Assembly (NCBI GenBank): GCA_903952885.1 | Contig: CAJBHE010000244.1 | Location: 1 to 6,090 of the forward strand | Length of the DNA: 6,090 nt | Direction of reading: 5' to 3' | From: an uncultured Burkholderiales bacterium | GTDB lineage: Bacteria; Pseudomonadota; Gammaproteobacteria; Burkholderiales; Burkholderiaceae_C | Shown: one piece after another, positions 1 to 5,473 of the stretch | Numbering within the stretch: the stretch's first letter is position 1 | How the letters are laid out: each line of letters opens with the position of its first letter | The notes under the pieces: model-generated | Databases searched by the model: none | What the model saw: only the letters and a program-made list of their open reading frames with translations | Told to the model about the DNA's origin: nothing | Program-made: the position numbers and the translations under genes

Positions 1-1
1 C

Positions 2-682
2 CTGACTTGTGGCAACTGCGATAACTGTTTGCAGCCCCCCGAGATTTGGGATGGCACCGAAGCCGCCCGCATGTTGCTGTCCACCATCTACCGCATCAAG
101 CAGCAAAGCGGCATGTCGTTTGGCGCGGGCCATGTGATGGACATCTTGCGTGGCAAAGCCACCGAGAAAGTCAGCCAATACGGTCACGAGAAGCTCAGCA
201 CCTTTGGCATCGGCGCACATTTCAGCGAAGTGCAGCTGCGTGGTGTGTTGCGCCAGCTCATCGCCTTGGGCGCTTTGGGCGTGGACGCGCAAGCCTTCAA
301 CACCTTGTATTTGACAGAAGCCTCGCGCGCGGTGCTCAAAGGTGAGGTCTCGGTACGCTTGCGTGCCTCGATGTCTACCCCAGCCGACCGCAAGGGCGAG
401 CGCAAAGCCAAGGGCAGCGCCAGCGGCCCCTCAAAGCCAGCACCCATCGCATTGGACGAGGCAGGCCAGCTACGCTACGACACCCTCAAGGCGTGGCGAG
501 CCGAGGTGGCCAAGTCGCACAACTTGCCCGCCTACGTCATCTTCCACGATGCAACTTTAGCCGCCATCGCACAAGCTGAGCCGCACGATCTACAGGCCCT
601 TCAAGGCATCGCGGGCATCGGCATCAAAAAACTAGAGGCCTACGGCGACGAGGTACTGCGTGTGGTGGCGCTGACTGCGTGA
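2..682 (+). CDS. recQ: ATP-dependent DNA helicase RecQ, C-terminal part (5' truncated by window edge)
   Basis: RecQ is a 3'-to-5' superfamily 2 DNA helicase acting in recombinational repair and replication restart in the cytoplasm. The frame is open from base 2 and 226 residues are visible; the helicase core lies off the left edge. The piece begins with CGNCDNC, which supplies three of the four cysteines of the RecQ zinc-binding site, followed by the usual L-x-PP turn. The RQC winged-helix domain follows at about local residues 18-115, with FGAGHVMDILRG (40-51) and GHEKLSTFGIG (61-71), the latter typical of the family. A basic, low-complexity linker (about 120-150) leads to the HRDC domain (about 157-224), with its LKAWR start and GIAGIGIKKLEAYG helix-hairpin core. 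The gene stops with TGA at 680-682. No frame break is visible. The domain order makes RecQ near certain; the strand and stop are clear. Confidence 0.95.
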   Translation: MTCGNCDNCLQPPEIWDGTEAARMLLSTIYRIKQQSGMSFGAGHVMDILRGKATEKVSQYGHEKLSTFGIGAHFSEVQLRGVLRQLIALGALGVDAQAFNTLYLTEASRAVLKGEVSVRLRASMSTPADRKGERKAKGSASGPSKPAPIALDEAGQLRYDTLKAWRAEVAKSHNLPAYVIFHDATLAAIAQAEPHDLQALQGIAGIGIKKLEAYGDEVLRVVALTA

Positions 683-742
683 CCTCACTGCTTCCAATGC
701 ATTTCGCATTTCCCCTAGAATTCAAACCACTTCATACTTTTA

Positions 743-747
743 GAGGA
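743..747 (+). promoter_or_regulatory. Ribosome binding site of the 45-residue membrane protein gene
   Basis: GAGGA sits 8 bases before the ATG at 756. It decides the start of this very short gene and is the main evidence that the ORF is translated. Confidence 0.7.
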
Positions 748-755
748 AACCTCAC

Positions 756-893
756 ATGTCCGATCACAACCACGCACACGGCACCGAGCAAGACGTTGTC
801 GAATCCATTGTGCCCATGATGCCCATCGTGCTCCCTGTGGCTGGCGGCATCTTGATGTTCCTGATGATTTTCATAGCCATGTACATGGCCTAA
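756..893 (+). CDS. Small His-rich single-span membrane protein, function unknown
   Basis: This is a 45-residue ORF I do not recognise by name. It starts with ATG at 756 behind a good Shine-Dalgarno (GAGGA, 743-747, 8 bases upstream) and ends with TAA. The N terminus, MSDHNHAHG, has three alternating histidines (4, 6, 8). An acidic stretch (residues 11-16) follows, and then a hydrophobic segment (about 19-45) able to cross the membrane once. That segment has prolines at 20, 23 and 27, a GG pair at 30-31 and methionines at 21, 22, 34, 37, 42 and 44. The hydrophobic part runs to the last residue, so no C-terminal domain exists. It lies 73 bases after recQ and 43 bases before an intrinsic terminator, so it is probably a monocistronic or recQ-linked gene. 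Ribosome binding site, sensible composition and terminator support a real gene; His/Met metal binding is only a guess. Confidence 0.75.
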   Translation: MSDHNHAHGTEQDVVESIVPMMPIVLPVAGGILMFLMIFIAMYMA

Positions 894-935
894 AAACTTG
901 GATTCGACTGACTTTTCGTCGGTCCTTCACATTAC

Positions 936-960
936 AAAGCGCCAGTTATGGCGCTTTTTT
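936..960 (+). terminator. Intrinsic terminator after the small membrane protein gene
   Basis: An 8-bp perfect stem, AAAGCGCC (936-943) with GGCGCTTT (950-957), closes a 6-base loop and runs into a T tract (955-960). It lies 43 bases after the small ORF's stop, so it should end the transcript carrying that gene (and any read-through from recQ) before the pckG upstream region. Confidence 0.88.
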
Positions 961-1011
961 CTTTGTAACTTTAGACTAGTCCATATCCTAGTAGTTAAAG
1001 AAAACGGCTTT

Positions 1012-1026
1012 AAAAGTAATACTTTT
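1012..1026. promoter_or_regulatory. Palindrome, possible operator upstream of pckG
   Basis: AAAAGTA and TACTTTT form perfect 7-base arms around one central A. The site lies about 165 bases before the pckG start in an AT-rich gap. It has the size and symmetry of a dimer-binding operator, but I cannot match it to a known consensus, and AT-rich DNA produces such dyads by chance. Confidence 0.3.
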
Positions 1027-1121
1027 CCGACTTTTCACGTAATTCATAGGGTTTTTGCAAGCCCGCAACTGGACAGAGTTTCATAAAATAGTCATCCTGC
1101 TGGTGTTTGTCGGCAGCAATG

Positions 1122-1174
1122 AATTGAGGTCAGGGCCCAGCGCTTAATCGGCTGGGCCCTGACCTCAATTTTTT
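1122..1174 (+). terminator. Perfect 20-bp hairpin with T tract in the pckG leader; terminator or attenuator
   Basis: The arm at 1122-1141 is the exact reverse complement of the arm at 1151-1170, with a 9-base loop (1142-1150) and a run of six T at 1169-1174. Structurally this is a textbook intrinsic terminator reading rightward; the opposite strand has no T tract after the stem. It ends only 16 bases before the pckG ATG and 5 bases before the AGGAG ribosome binding site. The preceding gene already has its own terminator at 936-960 and no gene lies between. A plain end-of-gene role is therefore hard to explain, and control of pckG by conditional termination is an attractive inference. The alternative is a backstop terminator with a pckG transcript starting inside or just after the stem. 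Confidence 0.8.
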
Positions 1175-1190
1175 GACTTAGGAGCTTTCC

Positions 1191-3029
1191 ATGACCATCC
1201 ACGCACCCGCGTATGTAAAAAACCCCAAGCTGATCGCTTGGGTCGGCGACATGGCCGCCTTGTGCAAACCAGATACCGTTTACTGGTGTGACGGTAGCCA
1301 AGAAGAGTATGACCGCCTGTGCCAAATGCTGGTTGACAACGGTACTTTCAAAAAGCTGAACCCCGCCAAACGCCCTAACTCTTATTTGGCGTGGTCTGAC
1401 CCTACCGACGTGGCCCGCGTGGAAGACCGCACGTACATCTGCTCTGAGCAAAAAGAGAATGCAGGCCCCACCAACAACTGGATGGCCCCCGCCGAAATGC
1501 GCGCCACCTTGAACCCATTGTTTGAGGGCTGCATGAAAGGTCGCACCATGTATGTGGTGCCTTTCAGCATGGGCCCCATGGGCTCGCACATTGCCCACGT
1601 AGGCATTGAGCTGTCTGACAGCCCGTATGTGGCCGTGAGCCAAAAAATCATGACGCGTATGGGCAAAGCCGTGTACGACGTGATCGGCACAGACGGACAC
1701 TACGTACCTTGCGTGCACACCGTCGGTGCGCCACTCGCCGAAGGGCAAGCCGACGTGACGTGGCCATGCAACAAAACCAAATACATCGTGCACTACCCAG
1801 AGACCCGCGAAATCTGGTCTTATGGCTCAGGCTATGGCGGCAACGCCTTGTTGGGGAAAAAGTGCTTTGCCTTGCGCATCGCGTCCAACATGGGTCGCGA
1901 CCAAGGCTGGTTGGCCGAGCACATGCTCATCTTGGGCGTGACCAACCCTCAGGGCAAGAAGTTCCACGTGGCAGCAGCCTTCCCCAGCGCTTGCGGCAAA
2001 ACCAACTTCTCCATGTTGGTCCCACCCGAAGGCTTCGACGGTTGGAAAGTCACCACCATTGGTGACGACATTGCTTGGATAAAGCCCAACGCGGATGGCA
2101 AGTTGTACGCCATCAACCCAGAAGCAGGTTACTTTGGCGTTGCGCCCGGCACTAACTTTCATACCAACCCCAACTGCATGGCCAGCTTGGACAAAAACGT
2201 GATTTACACCAACGTCGCACTGACCGACGACGGCGACGTGTGGTGGGAAGGCATGGAAAAAGACACAGGGAAGTTGCCTGACCATTTGATCGACTGGCAA
2301 GGCAAAGACTGGACCCCAGCCATTGCCAAAGAAACAGGCGCTAAAGCCGCCCACCCTAACGCACGTTTTACGGTGGCTGCCACCAACAACCCAGCGCTGG
2401 ACAGCCAGTGGGACGACGCGAACGGCGTGGCCATTGACGCGTTCATCTTCGGCGGCCGTCGCTCCACCACCGTGCCTTTGGTCACCGAGGCGCGCAACTG
2501 GACCGAAGGTGTTTACATGGCAGCGACCATGGGCTCGGAGACCACGGCTGCGGCCGCCGGCCAACAAGGCGTGGTTCGCCGCGATCCGTTCGCCATGTTG
2601 CCCTTCATCGGCTACAACATGAGCGACTACTTCCAGCATTGGCTGGGCATGGGCGACACGCTCAAAGCGGGCGGGGCTAAAGTGCCTTCGATTTACTGCG
2701 TCAACTGGTTCCGTAAAGGCGACGACGGCAAATTTGTGTGGCCTGGCTATGGTGAAAACATGCGCGTCTTAAAGTGGATGATTGACCGCATCGAAGGCAA
2801 AGCACACGGCAAAGAAAACGTGTTCGGCGTGAGCCCAACTTATGAAGAAATCAACTGGACCGGTTTGAACTTCACGCCTGAGCAATTCAACACCGTCACC
2901 AACATCGACAAAGCGGCTTGGGTGGCTGAGTTGAAACTGCACGAAGAGTTGTTCACCCAGTTGGCCTACCATTTGCCTGCTGAGATGACGACAACCAAAG
3001 CTGCCTTAGCGGCTCGTCTCGAGGCCTAA
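1191..3029 (+). CDS. pckG: Phosphoenolpyruvate carboxykinase (GTP)
   Basis: The enzyme converts oxaloacetate and GTP to phosphoenolpyruvate, GDP and CO2, the entry step of gluconeogenesis from organic acids, in the cytosol. The 612-residue length is typical of the GTP-dependent family, which is unrelated in length and sequence to the ATP-type PckA. Visible landmarks: the substrate-binding R-loop around VARVED (74-79); YGGNALLGKKCFALR (215-229), carrying the metal-ligand lysine (K224); AEHM with metal-ligand H244; the P-loop FPSACGKTN (264-272), with the reactive cysteine of the GTP family (C268) and K270/T271; GDDIAW (291-296), with the metal-binding aspartates; and the omega-loop lid region, from MGSETTAAAAG on (447-457). 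All catalytic motifs are intact. The ATG at 1191 has AGGAG 6 bases upstream. It converges with corA across a shared terminator. The leader hairpin at 1122-1174 suggests transcript-level control. Confidence 0.98.
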   Translation: MTIHAPAYVKNPKLIAWVGDMAALCKPDTVYWCDGSQEEYDRLCQMLVDNGTFKKLNPAKRPNSYLAWSDPTDVARVEDRTYICSEQKENAGPTNNWMAPAEMRATLNPLFEGCMKGRTMYVVPFSMGPMGSHIAHVGIELSDSPYVAVSQKIMTRMGKAVYDVIGTDGHYVPCVHTVGAPLAEGQADVTWPCNKTKYIVHYPETREIWSYGSGYGGNALLGKKCFALRIASNMGRDQGWLAEHMLILGVTNPQGKKFHVAAAFPSACGKTNFSMLVPPEGFDGWKVTTIGDDIAWIKPNADGKLYAINPEAGYFGVAPGTNFHTNPNCMASLDKNVIYTNVALTDDGDVWWEGMEKDTGKLPDHLIDWQGKDWTPAIAKETGAKAAHPNARFTVAATNNPALDSQWDDANGVAIDAFIFGGRRSTTVPLVTEARNWTEGVYMAATMGSETTAAAAGQQGVVRRDPFAMLPFIGYNMSDYFQHWLGMGDTLKAGGAKVPSIYCVNWFRKGDDGKFVWPGYGENMRVLKWMIDRIEGKAHGKENVFGVSPTYEEINWTGLNFTPEQFNTVTNIDKAAWVAELKLHEELFTQLAYHLPAEMTTTKAALAARLEA

Positions 3030-3073
3030 AACGCCGCGAATGACGCGCATTGAAAGCAGCGTGTCAAAAATTT

Positions 3074-3109
3074 AAAAGCCCCGCGAGCTGCAAAGCTGGT
3101 GGGGCTTTT
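3074..3109. terminator. Bidirectional terminator between convergent pckG and corA
   Basis: AAAAGCCCC (3074-3082) pairs with GGGGCTTTT (3101-3109). An inner AGCT/AGCT stem (3086-3089 with 3094-3097) extends the hairpin. T-rich sequence follows the stem on the + strand, and on the - strand the stem runs into TTTTAAATTTTT. It can therefore end pckG and corA transcripts from both sides. Confidence 0.88.
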
Positions 3110-3125
3110 GTTTGGTGCTTCAAAG

Positions 3126-4091
3126 TTACAACCAACCGCGCCTGCGAAAACGCCAATATAAGAACCCGGCAATGGCGCCAATGATGCCTAGCGCCATAGG
3201 GTAGCCGTAGGTCCATTTAAGCTCGGGCATCACTTCAAAGTTCATGCCCCAGATGCCCGCCAACGCCGTGGACACGGCAAAGATGGCCGCCCAAGCTGCT
3301 AGGCGCTTGGTGACCTCTGACTCTTCAATGGTGACCAAAGACAGATTGACCTGAATCGCCGTGGTGATAGTGTCGCGCACTGCATCGATCGCGCCGTTGA
3401 TACGCGCCAAATGGTCGTGCACATCGCGAAAGTATTCTTGGCTGGCCTGGCACACCGCAGGGACACGCCCGCCGTGCAGTTTGCCAACCACCTCCAGCAA
3501 CGGGACCACGGCATGGCGCAAGGTTGAGCTCCTGTGTTTGAGTGCATAAAGCCGCTCAATATTCCACCGAGCAGCACCTCTCTCAAAAATTTGGTCTTCG
3601 ACTTCTTCGAGGTCTGCCTCAAGCGCCTCCACCAATGGAAAATATCTGTCGACCACGGTATCCATCAAAGCGTAGGCCACAAAGCCAGCGCCCTGCTTGA
3701 GCAATTCGGGTTCGCGCTCGCAGCGCTCCCGCACGCCTAAGAAGTTTTGCTGACTGCCGTTACGAACAGACAACACAAAATTAGGACCAACAAAAACCGC
3801 CACTTCCCCCACATGCACTTCGTCTTGCTGCATCTCCAACAGGTGCATGACCACAAACACGATGTCGCCGTACTCTTCAATTTTGGGGCGCTGATGACCT
3901 CGCGAAGCATCTTCAATCGCCAACGGGTGCAGCTCAAACTCTTCCTGCATTTGTTCTAGCTCTGCCTGTGAGGCATCACGCAAAGCAACCCAAATAAAAC
4001 AACCTGGTCTTGTCAACCAATCGCTGATGTCCGCGATGGTGATGTCTGCCAGTTTTTGACCATCTTGGTAAGCGACGCAATTGATAAGCAT
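3126..4091 (-). CDS. corA: CorA family magnesium/divalent metal ion transporter
   Basis: CorA proteins form homopentameric inner-membrane channels for Mg2+ (often also Co2+ and Ni2+). This 321-residue protein has the normal family length. Residues 1 to about 140 form the cytoplasmic alpha/beta domain, with HPLAIEDA (55-62). About 150-262 is the long helical stalk, including EADLEEVEDQIFE (158-170). TM1 spans about 263-284 and ends in the signature GMN (282-284). The short outer loop carries FEVMPEL (285-291), and TM2 spans about 297-314, followed by the basic C-terminal tail RFRRRGWL. Signature and loop closely match well-studied CorA members such as that of Thermotoga. The ATG at 4091 is preceded by AAAAGGG (complement of 4100-4106), 8 bases away. 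Family membership is certain; the preferred ion is not shown by sequence, and Zn2+ exporters (ZntB) belong to the same superfamily but usually differ around this loop. Confidence 0.94.
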   Translation of the reverse strand: MLINCVAYQDGQKLADITIADISDWLTRPGCFIWVALRDASQAELEQMQEEFELHPLAIEDASRGHQRPKIEEYGDIVFVVMHLLEMQQDEVHVGEVAVFVGPNFVLSVRNGSQQNFLGVRERCEREPELLKQGAGFVAYALMDTVVDRYFPLVEALEADLEEVEDQIFERGAARWNIERLYALKHRSSTLRHAVVPLLEVVGKLHGGRVPAVCQASQEYFRDVHDHLARINGAIDAVRDTITTAIQVNLSLVTIEESEVTKRLAAWAAIFAVSTALAGIWGMNFEVMPELKWTYGYPMALGIIGAIAGFLYWRFRRRGWL

Positions 4092-4132
4092 GTCGTCAAC
4101 CCTTTTAAGCGAAAGAAAAGTAATTACCCAAG

Positions 4133-4163
4133 ACTATAAGGTGACGTCTAGTTTGCAAGACAA
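4133..4163 (-). promoter_or_regulatory. Possible sigma-70 promoter of corA
   Basis: On the minus strand, TATAGT (complement of 4133-4138) matches the -10 consensus in five of six bases. TTGTCT (complement of 4158-4163) matches the -35 in four of six, but the spacer is 19 bases, which is long. Transcription would start about 35 bases before the corA ATG. The evidence is weak. Confidence 0.25.
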
Positions 4164-4166
4164 TTG

Positions 4167-4189
4167 AGTTCTCTGCTTTCTACAGAACT
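4167..4189 (+). promoter_or_regulatory. Inverted repeat immediately before the binding-protein start codon
   Basis: AGTTCT (4167-4172) and AGAACT (4184-4189) are perfect inverted repeats around 11 bases and end 3 bases before the ATG at 4193. In RNA this would be a small hairpin covering the place where a Shine-Dalgarno should be; none is visible. In DNA it fits the loose T-N11-A dyad of LysR-type regulator sites. Either reading is an inference from one small dyad. Confidence 0.3.
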
Positions 4190-4192
4190 GAC

Positions 4193-5407
4193 ATGAAATC
4201 CTGCATTGCCAAACTGTTTCGCAGCGCCGCCCTCACATTGAGCGTGACCACACTGCCGGTCTTACCCGCCATGGCGCAAAACGTCATCAAGATTGGCGAG
4301 ATCAACAGCTACAAAGCCCAACCCGCATTCCTCGACCCCTACAAAAAGGGCATGGAATTGGCGGTCGAAGAAATCAACGCCGCGGGTGGCGTGAACGGCA
4401 AGCAGCTGCAGCTCATTACCCGTGATGACAACGCCTCACCCGGCGACGCCGTGCGTGCTGCCGAAGAGCTGCTAAGCCGTGAGAAGGTGGATGTGCTCTC
4501 AGGCGCATTCCTCTCGCACATTGGTTTGGCACTGGGTGACTTTGCCAAACAGCGCAAGGTGTTCTTCCTCGCTGGCGAGCCGCTGACTGACAAGATGGTG
4601 TGGCAAAACGGCAACCGCTACACCTACCGCCTGCGCGCCAGCACCTACATGCAAGTGGCCATGCTCGTGCCTGAAGCTGCCAAGCTCAAGAAAAAACGCT
4701 GGGCCGTGTTGTACCCCAACTACGAATATGGCCAGTCGGCCGCTGCCACGTTCAAGCAACTGCTGAAGGCCGCACAGCCTGATGTGGAGTTTGTGGGCGA
4801 GCAAGCGCCGGCCCTAGGAAAGATTGACGCAGGCTCGGTGACGCAAGCTATTGCCGATGCCAAACCCGACGCCATCTTCAACGTGTTGTTTGCCACTGAC
4901 CTTGCCAAGTTTGTGCGCGAAGGCAACACACGCGGTTTGTTCCAAGGCCGTGAAGTGGTGAGCCTCTTGACCGGCGAGCCCGAATATTTAGAGCCACTGA
5001 AAGACGAAACACCCAATGGCTGGATCGTCACGGGCTACCCTTGGTACGGCGTGCAAACGCCTGAACACAAAGCCTTTTATTTGGCATACCACCGCAAGTA
5101 CAACGACCATCCCCGCTTGGGCTCGGTCGTGGGCTACAGCATGATTCAGGCGTTGGCGGCAGGCATTGGCAAAGCCAAGAGTACCGAAACCGAAAAGCTC
5201 GTCACCGCGTTCAGCGGCTTGAGTTTTAGCACGCCGTTTGGCAAAGCCACTTTCCGCAAGCAAGACAACCAGTCCACCATGGGCGCGTTCTTGGGCCGCA
5301 CCAAAAACGACAATGGCAAAGGCGTATTGGTAGACTACCGCTACATCGACGGAGCCACCGTGCAACCCACCGATGACGTTGTGAAGAAACTCCGGCCGAG
5401 CAACTAA
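4193..5407 (+). CDS. Periplasmic substrate-binding protein of a branched-chain amino acid-type ABC transporter (LivK-like)
   Basis: This is the periplasmic receptor of a Liv/HAAT-type ABC importer. The 404-residue precursor begins with a Sec signal peptide: a basic MKSCIAKLFR start, a hydrophobic core (about 11-25) and a likely cut after AMA (26-28). No lipobox is present, so it should be soluble rather than a lipoprotein. The mature part opens with IKIGEINS (32-39) and has MELAVEEINAAGGVNG (54-69) and RDDNASPGDAVRAAEELL (77-94), standard for the type I (Peripla_BP_6) fold. GYPWYG (281-286) and the closing DYRYIDG region fit the second lobe. The only cysteine is in the signal peptide, so no disulfide forms. 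The start ATG lacks a clear Shine-Dalgarno. A LivH-like permease follows 66 bases later, behind a terminator. The ligand cannot be deduced: family members take amino acids, urea, amides, aromatic acids and others. Confidence 0.92.
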   Translation: MKSCIAKLFRSAALTLSVTTLPVLPAMAQNVIKIGEINSYKAQPAFLDPYKKGMELAVEEINAAGGVNGKQLQLITRDDNASPGDAVRAAEELLSREKVDVLSGAFLSHIGLALGDFAKQRKVFFLAGEPLTDKMVWQNGNRYTYRLRASTYMQVAMLVPEAAKLKKKRWAVLYPNYEYGQSAAATFKQLLKAAQPDVEFVGEQAPALGKIDAGSVTQAIADAKPDAIFNVLFATDLAKFVREGNTRGLFQGREVVSLLTGEPEYLEPLKDETPNGWIVTGYPWYGVQTPEHKAFYLAYHRKYNDHPRLGSVVGYSMIQALAAGIGKAKSTETEKLVTAFSGLSFSTPFGKATFRKQDNQSTMGAFLGRTKNDNGKGVLVDYRYIDGATVQPTDDVVKKLRPSN

Positions 5408-5428
5408 ACGCCACTCGAACCCCAACAC

Positions 5429-5453
5429 AACGCCCGCCTTTTGCGGGCGTTTT
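5429..5453 (+). terminator. Intrinsic terminator between binding-protein and permease genes
   Basis: AACGCCCGC (5429-5437) pairs with GCGGGCGTT (5443-5451) across a CTTTT loop, and the stem runs into TTTT (5450-5453). The tract is short and followed by AATTT, so partial read-through is plausible. That would give more binding protein than membrane components, a common pattern in ABC import operons. Confidence 0.82.
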
Positions 5454-5473
5454 AATTTCAAGCCTCACACACC

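Larger units (their letters stand above)
961..1190 (+). promoter_or_regulatory. Gene-free AT-rich upstream region of pckG
   Basis: This stretch holds no credible gene and presumably contains the pckG promoter and leader. Bases 961-1060 are distinctly more AT-rich than the flanking coding DNA. Two small dyads are visible: ACTAG (975-979) with CTAGT (988-992), and AAAAGTA/TACTTTT around a single centre base (1012-1026). Sigma-70-like pieces exist: TAAAAT at 1084-1089, TGGACA at 1070-1075 and TTGCAA at 1055-1060. None is paired at a proper 16-18 base spacing, so I do not name a promoter. The 3' part carries the hairpin annotated separately, and AGGAG at 1180-1184 is the pckG ribosome binding site, 6 bases before ATG. 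Confidence 0.6.

Noticed and set aside
696..712. Tandem GCATTTC repeat and small AATGC/GCATT hairpin after recQ as a terminator
   Set aside because: The stem is only 5 bp and AT-rich, followed by TCCCC rather than a T tract, so it cannot be called a terminator. Two copies of a 7-mer are too little for a repeat family.
898..1086. Plus-strand frame of 62 codons after the small membrane protein gene
   Set aside because: It starts with TTG without a ribosome binding site, runs straight through the terminator hairpin at 936-960 and has no protein-like conservation pattern.
1055..1089. Promoter from TTGCAA or TGGACA with TAAAAT upstream of pckG
   Set aside because: The spacers would be 23 and 8 bases, both outside the range for a sigma-70 promoter. 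The elements may be chance, so no promoter was annotated.
1092..1793. Long minus-strand open frame (233 codons) over the start of pckG
   Set aside because: It lies opposite a certain gene and its His/Val/Ala/Gly-rich composition is what the reverse of biased pckG codons gives. It has no domain and no ribosome binding site, and it reads through the leader hairpin.
1827..2639. Minus-strand open frame (270 codons) inside pckG
   Set aside because: It is a shadow of the catalytic half of PckG, with low-complexity composition and no recognisable motif. GC-rich coding DNA commonly leaves such antisense frames open.
4988..5461. Minus-strand frame of 157 codons opposite the binding-protein gene
   Set aside because: It begins on the far side of the terminator hairpin and is complementary to a clear periplasmic-protein gene; there is no motif or start signal.
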